DNA of 64,000 nt from Hymenobacter sp. GOD-10R (GCF_035609205.1 NZ_CP141184.1:62001-126000), one strand, 5' to 3'; shown: positions 53,205-62,083, numbered from the stretch's first letter. Notes: generated by a model not told the origin, from the sequence alone. Numbers and translations are program-made.

Positions 53205-55649
53205 TTAAATCCGCGCGGCGCGCATTACGTCGGCAAATACGCCGGCGGCCGTCACGTCGGCACCAGCACCAGCTCCTTTCACCACGAGTGGCTGCTCGGG
53301 GTAGCGGTTCGTGTAGAAGAGCACCACATTGTCTTTGCCTTGCAGCTGGTAGAAGTCGCTGTCGGGGCCTACGTGTTGGAGGCCTACCGATGCTTTCCCA
53401 TCAGCGTAGCGCGCCACAAACTTGAGCTTCTTGCCATCTGCGCTAGCTTCATCATAGAGGCGGCGAAAGTGGGCCTCGTGCACGGCCAGCTGCTCGTAAA
53501 ACTCAGGCACGGTGCCTTCCATGCAAGACGCAGGCAGGAAGCTTTCGTTGGTGATGTCGTCCATCTCCATTACTTGGCCGGCTTCGCGCGCCAGAATCAA
53601 GATCTTGCGAGCCACGTCGGTGCCACCTAGGTCGAGGCGCGGATCGGGCTCCGTGTAGCCTTCCTGTTGGGCACGGCGCACTACATCGGCAAATGGAATG
53701 GTGCCGTCGTAGTTGTTGAATACGAAGTTGAGCGTGCCCGACAGCACCGCTTCGATGCGGTGCACTACGTCGCCGCTGCGCAACAAATCGTTCAGCGTTC
53801 CGATAACGGGCAAGCCAGCGCCTACGTTGGTTTCAAACAGGAAAGCCGCATTGTAACCACGCGCCAGCGCCTTTAAATTGGCGTACGAGGCGTAGGGCGA
53901 GGAGCACGCTACCTTGTTGCAAGCCACCACCGATACACTTTTCTCCAGCACGGCCGCGTAGGTTTTGGCTACTTCCCCGCTGGCTGTCACGTCCACGAAA
54001 ATGCTGTTACGCAAGTTCTTGGTGCGCACCATCTCTACGAACTCGTTGAGGTGCATGATTTCGCCATCAGCCAAAGCCGTCGACCAAGTAGCTAGGTCGA
54101 GACCTTCATCATTGGCTACAAAGTGCTTGCTGTTGGCAATGGCTACCACCCGCACCTGCAAGCGCAGCTTTTCGAGCAGGTAAGCTTCCTGCTGCGCGAG
54201 CTGTTCGAGCAGCTTGCTGCCCACGTTGCCGATACCAACAATGAACAGGTTGACCTGCTTATAAACCGTTTCGAAAAAGGCCTCGTGCAGCACGTTGATG
54301 GCCTTGCGTACGTCGCTCGCGCGGATTACCGTCGAGATGTTGCGCTCCGAGGAGCCCTGGGCAATGGCTCTGATATTCACGCCGTTGGTACCAAGGGCGG
54401 CAAATTTCCGGCCGCTGATACCAGGGTGATTCTTCATGTTTTCGCCAACTACTGCCACAATAGCTAGGTCGCGCTCCAAGTGTATAGGCTCTAGCTTGTG
54501 CACCGCAATTTCGGGCGCGAATTCATTGTTCGCAGCTGTCTGGGCGCGGTCCGCATCGAGGGCGCTGATGGCCACCGAAATCGAGTGCTCCGAGGAGCTT
54601 TGCGTGATCAATACCACGTTGACGAGCTCCCGCGACAACGCCTCAAACAAGCGCTTCGAGAAGCCAGGGATACCCACCATACCGCTGCCTTCCAAGCTCA
54701 GTAAAGCTAGGTTGCCCATACTCGAAATGCCGCGCACCACGTTCTGGCTCGGGGGCGGGGTTACCTCTACCAGCGTGCCGTAATCGTCTGGTGCAAAAGT
54801 GTTTTTGATCCAGAGTGGAATGCCGCGGTGCATCACCGGATGGATGGTGGGCGGGTATAGCACCTTCGCACCGAAGTGCGAAAGCTCCATGGCTTCTTGG
54901 TAGGAAATATGCGAAATCGGGCGGGCCGTGGATACGAGGCGGGGGTCGGCCGTCATCATGCCGCTGACGTCCGTCCAGATTTCCAGGGAGCTAGCATTCA
55001 GCGCCGCCGCAAACAGGGCCGCGCTGTAGTCGGAGCCGCCCCGACCTAGGGTCGTGGTAGTGCCTGCGCCGTCGGAAGCAATAAAACCAGGCACAACGTA
55101 CAACGGTTGTGCCGTGGTGGCTACGTAATCGGCAATTTGGGCGTAGGTAGTAGCTAGGTCGACCTCCGCAAAACCAAAGCGGCTGTTGGTGCGAATCAGC
55201 TCGCAGCTGTTCTTCCATTGATGCGCAATGCCAAGGGCTTGCAAGCGAGCTGCCACTAGCGACGACGACACGTATTCGCCGAAGCTCATGATGCGGTCGA
55301 GGGTACGGGTAGAAAGCTCGCCCAGCAGAAACACGCCGTCGCAGATGCCTTCCAGCTCGTTGCACTTCTTCTTGACCAAACTGAGCGCGGCGCTTTGATT
55401 AGCTACCGGAATCAGCGCTTTCACTGTTTCGAGGTGGCGTTCCTCGATAAGGCGGAGTTTTTCTTTGTAAGATTCTTGCCCGGCGGCAGCTAGGGTGCCG
55501 GCTTCAATCAGGGCATCCGTAATACCACCTAGGGCGGAAACTACAACGACGGTGGTGTCTTTCTGAGTTGCGGCTTCTACTACCTGTACTACTTTATTGA
55601 TATTCTCTGCGTTGGCAACCGATGTGCCCCCAAATTTTAAAACCTGCAT
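53205..55649 (-). CDS. thrA: Bifunctional aspartate kinase / homoserine dehydrogenase
   Basis: 814 residues, near the 820 of E. coli ThrA. The aspartokinase domain (1-285) begins VLKFGGTSVANAENI; two ACT domains (about 310-450) allow feedback control by threonine. The homoserine dehydrogenase part starts with the NAD(P) motif FIVGIGNVGSKLL (about 463) and has the catalytic region EPDPRLDLGGTDVARKILIL. First gene of thrABC. I see no threonine-rich leader peptide in the 210 bp upstream, so classic attenuation is not supported. Confidence 0.95.
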   Translation of the reverse strand: MQVLKFGGTSVANAENINKVVQVVEAATQKDTTVVVVSALGGITDALIEAGTLAAAGQESYKEKLRLIEERHLETVKALIPVANQSAALSLVKKKCNELEGICDGVFLLGELSTRTLDRIMSFGEYVSSSLVAARLQALGIAHQWKNSCELIRTNSRFGFAEVDLATTYAQIADYVATTAQPLYVVPGFIASDGAGTTTTLGRGGSDYSAALFAAALNASSLEIWTDVSGMMTADPRLVSTARPISHISYQEAMELSHFGAKVLYPPTIHPVMHRGIPLWIKNTFAPDDYGTLVEVTPPPSQNVVRGISSMGNLALLSLEGSGMVGIPGFSKRLFEALSRELVNVVLITQSSSEHSISVAISALDADRAQTAANNEFAPEIAVHKLEPIHLERDLAIVAVVGENMKNHPGISGRKFAALGTNGVNIRAIAQGSSERNISTVIRASDVRKAINVLHEAFFETVYKQVNLFIVGIGNVGSKLLEQLAQQEAYLLEKLRLQVRVVAIANSKHFVANDEGLDLATWSTALADGEIMHLNEFVEMVRTKNLRNSIFVDVTASGEVAKTYAAVLEKSVSVVACNKVACSSPYASYANLKALARGYNAAFLFETNVGAGLPVIGTLNDLLRSGDVVHRIEAVLSGTLNFVFNNYDGTIPFADVVRRAQQEGYTEPDPRLDLGGTDVARKILILAREAGQVMEMDDITNESFLPASCMEGTVPEFYEQLAVHEAHFRRLYDEASADGKKLKFVARYADGKASVGLQHVGPDSDFYQLQGKDNVVLFYTNRYPEQPLVVKGAGAGADVTAAGVFADVMRAARI

Positions 55650-55827
55650 ACAAACGCGGTTGGTGAACTATGTGAAAAGCAGCGGAAGCGTGTTTAGGTG
55701 CTTCCAGGCGGGGTGGGCCAGATTGCGGCGCCATATTAGGGCATTTTTGAACAAATCCGGTACTCCAAGGGCAGAAAACCAACGAACTAACGGGAACGAG
55801 AGCCCATGGCAGTCGTGTTATATTCTG

Positions 55828-55835
55828 TACCTTTG
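55828..55835 (+). promoter_or_regulatory. Bacteroidota -7 box of prfA
   Basis: TACCTTTG matches TAnnTTTG exactly, 29 bp before the prfA ATG. A short GAAGG purine tract stands 4 bp upstream of the start codon. No clear TTTG at the -33 position. Confidence 0.55.
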
Positions 55836-55864
55836 CATACTAAATACAATTCTCTGAAGGCACT

Positions 55865-56935
55865 ATGCTAGATAAACTGGAGGCCATTCGCCAGCGCTAC
55901 GAAGATGTAAACGAACAGCTCATGCAGCCCGAGGCGATGAGTGACATGAAGCGCTATAAGGCCCTCAATAAAGAATACAAAGACCTCGGCAAGATCGTAA
56001 CCGAGTATCGCAATTATCAACAGGTACTCTCCAACATCGAGGGTGCTCGCGAAGTCATTGCGACGGAAAAAGACGAAGACTTCCGCGAGATGGCAAAGGC
56101 CGAGCTCGACGAGTTGGTGCCCGAGCAAGAGCGTTTGGAAGCCGTTATCAAAGACCTGCTGATCCCGAAAGACCCCAACGATTCTAAGGATGTAATCATG
56201 GAAATCCGGGCTGGGGCCGGTGGCGACGAGGCTGCTATTTTTGCCGGCGACTTGCAGCGCATGTATATGCGCTACGCTGAAAAGCACGGCCTGCGCATGG
56301 ATCTGATTGATGCAACGGAGGGCACCTCAGGCGGCTACAAGGAAATTGTGTTGTCGCTGAAGGGGGAGGACGTGTATGGTAAACTTAAGTTTGAGTCGGG
56401 TGTGCACCGCGTACAGCGCGTGCCAGCAACTGAAACCCAAGGCCGTATTCATACCTCGGTAGCCTCTATCGTGGTAATGCCAGAGGCAGAAGAGCTAGAC
56501 ATACAATTGGATATGAACGACATCCGTAAGGATCTGTTCATGTCGTCGGGCCCTGGTGGTCAGTCCGTAAACACGACGTATTCGGCCGTGCGCCTCACGC
56601 ACATCCCAACGGGCCTTGTGGCGCAGTGCCAGGACCAGAAATCGCAGCTCAAGAACTTTGACAAGGCGCTGCAAGTGCTCCGCTCACGTATCTACGAAAT
56701 TGAGCTAGCCAAGAAAAACGAAGCTGAAGGCGCGCAGCGCAAGAGCATGATCGGCGGCGGCGACCGTTCGGATAAAATCCGCACCTACAACTATCCCCAA
56801 GGTCGGGTAACGGACCATCGCATTGGTCTGACCGTTTATAACCTAGCCAACGTGATGGACGGCAACATCGACGATTTCGTGGAGCAACTCCGCATCGCCG
56901 AAAGCGCCGAGCGTTTGAAGGAAGGTGTCGTGTAA
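55865..56935 (+). CDS. prfA: Peptide chain release factor 1
   Basis: 356 residues. Terminates translation at UAA and UAG. The peptidyl-hydrolysis motif SSGPGGQSVN has GGQ at 231-233, whose Gln is methylated by PrmC. The anticodon-like tripeptide PAT is at 187-189 (RVPATETQGRIHTS), which identifies RF1 and not RF2. Divergent from thrA, with its own promoter box. Confidence 0.95.
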   Translation: MLDKLEAIRQRYEDVNEQLMQPEAMSDMKRYKALNKEYKDLGKIVTEYRNYQQVLSNIEGAREVIATEKDEDFREMAKAELDELVPEQERLEAVIKDLLIPKDPNDSKDVIMEIRAGAGGDEAAIFAGDLQRMYMRYAEKHGLRMDLIDATEGTSGGYKEIVLSLKGEDVYGKLKFESGVHRVQRVPATETQGRIHTSVASIVVMPEAEELDIQLDMNDIRKDLFMSSGPGGQSVNTTYSAVRLTHIPTGLVAQCQDQKSQLKNFDKALQVLRSRIYEIELAKKNEAEGAQRKSMIGGGDRSDKIRTYNYPQGRVTDHRIGLTVYNLANVMDGNIDDFVEQLRIAESAERLKEGVV

Positions 56936-56975
56936 ACGTTACTTACAGAACATTCTGCGAACTAACCTCAGCTAG

Positions 56976-57057
56976 AGCGGAGTGAAGCGCCTTGATGTTG
57001 TTGAGCAATTATCGTCAAAACGAAACGTTCAACGGTGACAAGGCGCTTCACTTCGCT
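56976..57057. repeat. Inverted repeat downstream of prfA
   Basis: AGCGGAGTGAAGCGCCTTG (56976-56994) pairs with CAAGGCGCTTCACTTCGCT (57039-57057) with one mismatch. The loop contains CGTTCAAC at 57026-57033, as in the long elements. Lies between prfA and the beta-helix lipoprotein gene on the same strand; possible terminator. Confidence 0.8.
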
Positions 57058-57091
57058 TTGTTGTGTCTAGGTTGCTAACTGGCTCAATTAC

Positions 57092-58642
57092 ATGTCGTTT
57101 ATGCGCTACGTTTTACCCATTCTATTTCTATTTGCTTGCGCGCTTTGCTTACTTCCCGGTTGCGAACCAAAGGAAGATGTGCTTACCAAAGACAGTAGTG
57201 CCAAGCTAGAGTTCTCGGCCGATACCATGTTCTTCGACACGGTATTCGTGCAGACAGGCTCCGTGACAAAGCGTTTGTGGGTATATAACCGCAATAGCCG
57301 CGCGGTGAAAGTGGAGCAGATTGGCCTAGGGAAGCCGACCAACTCGCCGTACGCACTCATCGTTAGCGGCCAGCAAGGCACGGCGGTGCAGAATGTGGAG
57401 ATTCGCGGGAAGGATAGCCTGCTGGTGCTGGTGCGTACGACCATTACACCCGGTCAGGAAAATAAGCCTTTCGTGGTAGAAGACCAGTTGCGCTTTCGCA
57501 CCAACGGCAACGATCAGAACGTCAAGCTGCTTGCCTATGGACAGAACGCTTACTTCCACGCCGATCAAGAATACGTGGCGTGTAATAGCGTGTGGCGCAG
57601 TGATAAGCCGCACGTGGTCCTAGGTGCCGTGGGTGTTCGGCCAGGTTGCACGCTCAGGATTGAGGCTGGAACTAAAGTGTATTTCCACGCGGGTGCAGCG
57701 CTCGTGGTGCAAGGCAGCTTAGTAGTCAACCCTAGCTTCAATCCGGGGAACAACGAGGTGAAAGCCGACGATGCCAACATCGTACGCTTTGCCGGCGACC
57801 GGCGGGAGGCGTATTACAACGATATTCCCGGGCAATGGCGTGGTATTCAGTTTGATTCAACTAGTAGCCGCAACAACAGTATCCGCTACGCCGAAATCAA
57901 GAATGCGAACTTTGGACTGTTGATCTACAACCCAGGCAATAAAACCCACCCCAAAGTGACGGTTCAGAACACCGTTATCAAGAATATTTCCGCGGCTGCT
58001 TTGTCGTTTGCAAGTGGTGGACAAGGCTTCGATGGCGCTGGCATCTTTGGTATCGGTGGCGACTTCGACTTGGTTAATACGGTACTAACCAACTGCGGTG
58101 AGTACGCCATCCGGGCTATTGGTGGCGGTCAGTACAACCTTAACTTCTGCACCATAGCGAATTACACGCCGCAGTTTAAGCGCGAAAAAGCCTCGCTTGA
58201 TTTTACCAATGCGCCTGCCGTAAAGCGGGTAACCGGTCCGATTCCCACGAGCATCAGCATTACGAATTCCATCATTTGGGGAATCAACTCGGGCGCAGGC
58301 AAAGAAGAGCTGAATTTTCAAAACAGCGACAGTTATCGGGGCAACATAGATGTGCGCAATAGCCTGCTGCGCACTACCGCCTACCAAGGATCGACAGAAG
58401 CCCCCAATAAGCCTGGCCTAGGTCGCTCTGATTACCTGAACGTGCCGAACGTAGTGCCGAACTTCAAGCGGGCTTCTGATAGCCAAAAACCCGCGTACGA
58501 CAAGCTAGACTTCAGCCTCGACACACTTTCACCCGCCAGTAACCGCCCGCGGTACGATCCATTCATTGCGCGCGACTTGCTCAATCATCAGCGCGATCCG
58601 CGGAACCCTGACCTAGGTGCTTACGAGCGAGTAAACCCCTAA
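57092..58642 (+). CDS. Right-handed beta-helix lipoprotein
   Basis: 516 residues. Lipobox LPGC with Cys24. The N-terminal ~150 residues form an immunoglobulin-like beta domain (FFDTVFVQTGSVTKRLWVYN). From about 190 on, repeated short strand motifs (SIRYAEIKNANFGLLI, VTVQNTVIKNISAAALSF, DLVNTVLTNCGEYAI) indicate a parallel beta-helix with Asn ladders. The C-terminal DPRNPDLGAYE is common in these proteins. Surface or periplasmic; catalytic activity is not evident, although related folds include polysaccharide lyases. Confidence 0.82.
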   Translation: MSFMRYVLPILFLFACALCLLPGCEPKEDVLTKDSSAKLEFSADTMFFDTVFVQTGSVTKRLWVYNRNSRAVKVEQIGLGKPTNSPYALIVSGQQGTAVQNVEIRGKDSLLVLVRTTITPGQENKPFVVEDQLRFRTNGNDQNVKLLAYGQNAYFHADQEYVACNSVWRSDKPHVVLGAVGVRPGCTLRIEAGTKVYFHAGAALVVQGSLVVNPSFNPGNNEVKADDANIVRFAGDRREAYYNDIPGQWRGIQFDSTSSRNNSIRYAEIKNANFGLLIYNPGNKTHPKVTVQNTVIKNISAAALSFASGGQGFDGAGIFGIGGDFDLVNTVLTNCGEYAIRAIGGGQYNLNFCTIANYTPQFKREKASLDFTNAPAVKRVTGPIPTSISITNSIIWGINSGAGKEELNFQNSDSYRGNIDVRNSLLRTTAYQGSTEAPNKPGLGRSDYLNVPNVVPNFKRASDSQKPAYDKLDFSLDTLSPASNRPRYDPFIARDLLNHQRDPRNPDLGAYERVNP

Positions 58643-58648
58643 CAGGAT

Positions 58649-58716
58649 AACGGAGTAAGTGAGTAGCGGCGTAAAGGGGGCTTGATCCTTTTGCGCCGCT
58701 ACTCACTTACTCCGTT
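58649..58716. repeat. 23-bp perfect inverted repeat between beta-helix gene and yjbQ
   Basis: Arms 58649-58671 and 58694-58716 (AACGGAGTAAGTGAGTAGCGGCG and complement) are exact. It starts just after the lipoprotein stop and ends 6 bp before yjbQ. The GTGAGT units are similar to the arms at 34494. Confidence 0.85.
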
Positions 58717-58721
58717 CCTTT

Positions 58722-59150
58722 ATGATTTGGCTTCAGAAAAGATTGCGCTTACCAGCGGTGCGCCGCGGCTTTCACCTTATCACCGATTTGCTTAGCGCAG
58801 AGTTGCCAGAGCTAGAGCAGATCAAGGTCGGTACGGCGCACTTCTTTATTCAGCACACGTCGGCAAGTCTCAGCATCAATGAGAATGCTGATCCCACGGT
58901 GCGCCACGATTTCGAGGAGTTCTTCAACCGCACGGCTCCCGAAAAGGCCCCGTACTTCCGCCACAATACGGAAGGCTCCGATGATATGCCCGCGCACCTA
59001 AAAGCGGCAATGTTAGGCACTTCCGTTACTATTCCCATCACCAATGGGCAGCTGGCACTGGGTACGTGGCAGGGCGTGTACCTAGGTGAGCACCGCAACC
59101 ACGGCGGCCGACGTTGGGTAGTAGCTACGTTGATGGGGCAGGAAAGCTAG
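58722..59150 (+). CDS. yjbQ: YjbQ family protein (secondary thiamine-phosphate synthase, UPF0047)
   Basis: 142 residues. Family signatures are FIQHTSASLSINENADP, HNTEGSDDMPAHLKAAMLG and the C-terminal GTWQGVYLGEHR. Members show weak thiamine-phosphate synthase activity; the physiological role is unsettled. Full length, cytoplasmic. Confidence 0.9.
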   Translation: MIWLQKRLRLPAVRRGFHLITDLLSAELPELEQIKVGTAHFFIQHTSASLSINENADPTVRHDFEEFFNRTAPEKAPYFRHNTEGSDDMPAHLKAAMLGTSVTIPITNGQLALGTWQGVYLGEHRNHGGRRWVVATLMGQES

Positions 59151-59152
59151 GG

Positions 59153-59262
59153 TGTAGCGCGAAGCTCCTGCTTCGCGCCGCGTTGAACGTCGCGTTTGCA
59201 TAACCTAGGTTGTTGCAACGAATATCGTTCAACACAGCGCGAAGCAGGAGCTTCGCGCTACA
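59153..59262. repeat. 26-bp perfect inverted repeat of the GCGCGAAGCTCC family
   Basis: TGTAGCGCGAAGCTCCTGCT... (59153-59178) and its exact complement at 59237-59262. Each arm is self-complementary (GCGCGAAGC / GCTTCGCGC). The loop contains CGTTGAACG at 59181 and CGTTCAAC at 59226. Lies between the convergent yjbQ and lipoprotein genes. Confidence 0.88.
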
Positions 59263-59277
59263 AGGGGAGTTGCATCG

Positions 59278-59853
59278 TTATCTTACCCGCACGACCGCCG
59301 AGTAGCGCAGGGTGTCAAACAGAATTAGCTTCTGCACTCCGTTCACTTGATAATCACGCAGTACACCATTGCTAGCTCGAAGCTGTAGCTCCTTGCGTGA
59401 GAAGAACAGCGCGTTATCCTGACTTAGTGTAGCATGTACCTCACGCATACCTTTCGCGTCAGAAAGGACAGTCAAGCGCTCTACGGCATTTTCGATGCCT
59501 GGCTTACGCCGATACGTTTGCTGCTGCAAACCTTCTGCATTGGGTACTATCGGCTCAATGGTGTAGGCGCCTCGTAAAGCTGCCTTATTGATATCGGCCT
59601 GGTAGAAGAGTTGCAACTCCTTGGCCCAATCAGTATGAGGAACTTGGGCAGTTTCTTCGTGCCCGTCCCGAAGCCGCACAAGCTTCACTACGGCCGGATT
59701 GCGCCGATTCAGTAGTGAAGCTTGTGTGTCTAAGAAGCCTCTTAGGTCGTAGTACAGCGGTTTGCGCGCCGGGGCTGCCTGGCTGTTCCCTCCGCTAAAG
59801 TCGCAGGAGGTACCAACAAGTACCAACAGACCTAGCAGCCACCTACTACGCAT
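59278..59853 (-). CDS. Lipoprotein of unknown function
   Basis: 191 residues; lipobox GTSC with Cys17. The body is strand-rich with no known motif. Its start codon overlaps the end of gpmI by 8 bp, so the two are translationally coupled on one transcript. Small lipoproteins beside gpmI occur in related genomes as far as I recall; no function can be given. Confidence 0.72.
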   Translation of the reverse strand: MRSRWLLGLLVLVGTSCDFSGGNSQAAPARKPLYYDLRGFLDTQASLLNRRNPAVVKLVRLRDGHEETAQVPHTDWAKELQLFYQADINKAALRGAYTIEPIVPNAEGLQQQTYRRKPGIENAVERLTVLSDAKGMREVHATLSQDNALFFSRKELQLRASNGVLRDYQVNGVQKLILFDTLRYSAVVRVR

Positions 59854-61399
59854 TAGCCGATTGCGTTTGAGGAGCCGGCTGTAGCAGCGACTGACCGTTC
59901 ATCTCGGCGGGCTGTGGAATACCCATCAAGGCTAGCACAGTCGGGGCGATGTCACCTAGCTTGCCGTCGGCTAATGTGCCTCGGTAATCGTTATCAGCCA
60001 GAATGCAGGGTACCAAGTTGGTAGAGTGGGCCGTGTTAGGCGAGCCATCCGGATTGATCATCACGTCGGCGTTGCCGTGGTCCGCAATAACGATGCAGGC
60101 GTAGTTGCTGGCAAGAGCAGTTTCTACTACATCCTTGGCACATGCGTCGGTTGTTTCTACGGCCTTTACCACCGCATCGAATATGCCCGTGTGACCCACC
60201 ATGTCGGGGTTAGCGAAGTTCAGCACTACGAAGTCAGCAGATTTTTGCTGTAGCTCCGGCACCAAGGCATCGCGCAATTCATAAGCGCTCATCTCGGGTT
60301 GGAGGTCGTAAGTAGCCACTTTGGGTGAGGCACGAAGGAGGCGTTTTTCACCTTCAAACTCGTTCTCACGGCCACCCGAGAAGAAGAACGTTACGTGTGG
60401 ATATTTTTCGGTTTCGGCAATGCGAATCTGCGTCTTATGGTTGGCTGCTAACACTTCGCCCAAGGTATTTCCGAGATTGTCTTTATCGAAAATAGGGGTG
60501 ACGCCTGAAAAAGTAGCGTCGTAGTTGGTCATGGTCAGGTACTGCAGGTTCAGGCGATGCATTTGGAAGGCATGAAAATCCTGCTGCGTGAGTGCCTGCG
60601 TAATCTCCCGGCCCCGGTCGGTGCGGAAATTAAAGCAAAGAACCACGTCGCCTTCCTGGATGGTAGCTAATGGCAGGCCATCAGCACCCACCTTCACAAT
60701 GGGTTGCATGAACTCGTCGGTTACTCCTTCTCTATAGGAGTCGAGCATCGACTGGATCAGGTTCTGCGAAGGAGTGCCTTTACCGTTCACCAGCAAGTCG
60801 TACGCTACTTTCACCCGTTCCCAGCGGTTGTCGCGGTCCATGGCGTAATAGCGTCCTACAATAGAGGCAATCTTTCCCCCGTTGCGCTCCAAGTGCTTCT
60901 CTAGGTCGTTTACATACCCCACTCCACCTTTTGGGTCGGTATCACGGCCATCGGTGAAAGCGTGAATAAACACTTTATGCACCTCGGCGTCGTGCGCTAG
61001 GGTGCACAAGGCTTTCAGATGGTCAATGTGAGAGTGCACGCCGCCATCGGAGAGCAAACCCATTAGGTGTAGCGTTTTGCCGTTGGCCTTGGCATATTCA
61101 AAGGCTTTCGTCAGCGCCGGTATCGTACCTAGCTTCCGTTCCCGAATCGCTTTATTAATGCGCACCAGGTCTTGATATACTACCCGGCCAGCTCCAATGT
61201 TCATGTGACCAACTTCGGAGTTGCCCATCTGACCTTCTGGCAAGCCTACCGCCTCCCCCGAGGCCTGTAGTCTGCTGTTAGGGAACCGCTGAAGAAGCGA
61301 ATCGAAAAAAGGCGTTTTAGCGTGCGCAATAGCTGAAATTTCCTGGTTCTGTCCGAGGCCCCAGCCATCCAAAATTACCAGCAATACCTGTTTGTTCAT
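59846..61399 (-). CDS. gpmI: 2,3-bisphosphoglycerate-independent phosphoglycerate mutase
   Basis: 517 residues, full length. Interconverts 3- and 2-phosphoglycerate in glycolysis and gluconeogenesis. Alkaline-phosphatase-like metal site: Asp11 in ILDGWGLG, nucleophile Ser61 in GNSEVGHMNIGAGR, and later metal ligands in NFANPDMVGHTG and VIADHGNAD. The start follows a consensus -7 box by only 5 bp. The downstream lipoprotein gene overlaps its stop. Confidence 0.95.
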   Translation of the reverse strand: MNKQVLLVILDGWGLGQNQEISAIAHAKTPFFDSLLQRFPNSRLQASGEAVGLPEGQMGNSEVGHMNIGAGRVVYQDLVRINKAIRERKLGTIPALTKAFEYAKANGKTLHLMGLLSDGGVHSHIDHLKALCTLAHDAEVHKVFIHAFTDGRDTDPKGGVGYVNDLEKHLERNGGKIASIVGRYYAMDRDNRWERVKVAYDLLVNGKGTPSQNLIQSMLDSYREGVTDEFMQPIVKVGADGLPLATIQEGDVVLCFNFRTDRGREITQALTQQDFHAFQMHRLNLQYLTMTNYDATFSGVTPIFDKDNLGNTLGEVLAANHKTQIRIAETEKYPHVTFFFSGGRENEFEGEKRLLRASPKVATYDLQPEMSAYELRDALVPELQQKSADFVVLNFANPDMVGHTGIFDAVVKAVETTDACAKDVVETALASNYACIVIADHGNADVMINPDGSPNTAHSTNLVPCILADNDYRGTLADGKLGDIAPTVLALMGIPQPAEMNGQSLLQPAPQTQSANA

Positions 61400-61404
61400 G
61401 GTCG

Positions 61405-61412
61405 CAAAGATA
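61405..61412 (-). promoter_or_regulatory. Bacteroidota -7 box of gpmI, leaderless layout
   Basis: Reads TATCTTTG on the minus strand, exact TAnnTTTG, followed by CGACC and the ATG of gpmI. Since transcription starts a few bases after this box, the mRNA would have almost no 5' leader. The -33 element is not obvious. Confidence 0.5.
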
Positions 61413-61553
61413 GGCGCAAAGCCTGTAATGACTGCATTCAGCCCAATTACGTTTATTATAACTTAAAGTAGAATAAATTGCGTGGTAACCTTTTTTTATA
61501 AAGAGTAGTTGGCATAATTTTAGCAAATGATATGACGCAATCTTTACTCTAGT

Positions 61554-61958
61554 ATGAAACCTACTTTTTTACAAACCCTCGTTTTAGCGTGGTTGATGCT
61601 GCTGTCTGTAGTGGTGCAGGCCCAAGGCGAGGCATTTGTAGCCGTTGGCGGCGCTATTCGTAGCGGTTCGTCCAAAGATTTGGCTCAATATTTTGGTTCC
61701 TCCGTCGAGTTAGGCTTCAATGGCGATAAGCAAAGCTACAGCGCCACGCAAGCTGAATTCGTGATGAAAGACTTTTTTTCTAAGAATCCACAGGCCTCTT
61801 TCGACTTTAATCATTATCTAAATGGTCCGGAAGGAACCAAGTTAGGTGTGGGTAAATACAAGAGCAAAAATGGCGTTTACGACGTGTACGTGAAGATGAA
61901 ACAAGATCACGGGACATTAGTTGTCGATGCCATTGACTTCACCAAAGGTGAAGAGTAA
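61554..61958 (+). CDS. DUF4783 exported protein
   Basis: 134 residues with a signal peptide ending near VVVQAQG. The body matches DUF4783, a small cystatin/NTF2-like family of Bacteroidota: VAVGGAIRSGSSKDLAQYF, then FFSKNPQASFDFNHYL and VKMKQDHGTLVVDAIDF. Periplasmic; function unknown. It precedes nadC, as I have seen in related genomes, but a terminator lies between the two. Confidence 0.83.
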   Translation: MKPTFLQTLVLAWLMLLSVVVQAQGEAFVAVGGAIRSGSSKDLAQYFGSSVELGFNGDKQSYSATQAEFVMKDFFSKNPQASFDFNHYLNGPEGTKLGVGKYKSKNGVYDVYVKMKQDHGTLVVDAIDFTKGEE

Positions 61959-62049
61959 TTCTAGAGATGCGTCTAATAGATTGATTACATGACATTTGCC
62001 AGAAGATTGGCTGCGATTTTCTCGGTAGCTCTTCTCGGCTCACATTATA

Positions 62050-62083
62050 GAAAAAGGCCCCGGCGTAAGTCAGGGCCTTTTTC
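62050..62083 (+). terminator. Terminator after DUF4783 gene, abutting the nadC promoter
   Basis: GAAAAAGGCCC (62050-62060) pairs with GGGCCTTTTTC (62073-62083). The next base begins the TATTTTTG box of nadC, so end of one unit and start of the next share this spot. Confidence 0.82.

Noticed and set aside
55650..55864. Possible riboswitch or attenuator upstream of thrA
   Set aside because: No leader peptide rich in Thr/Ile, no terminator/antiterminator pair and no known aptamer pattern was seen.
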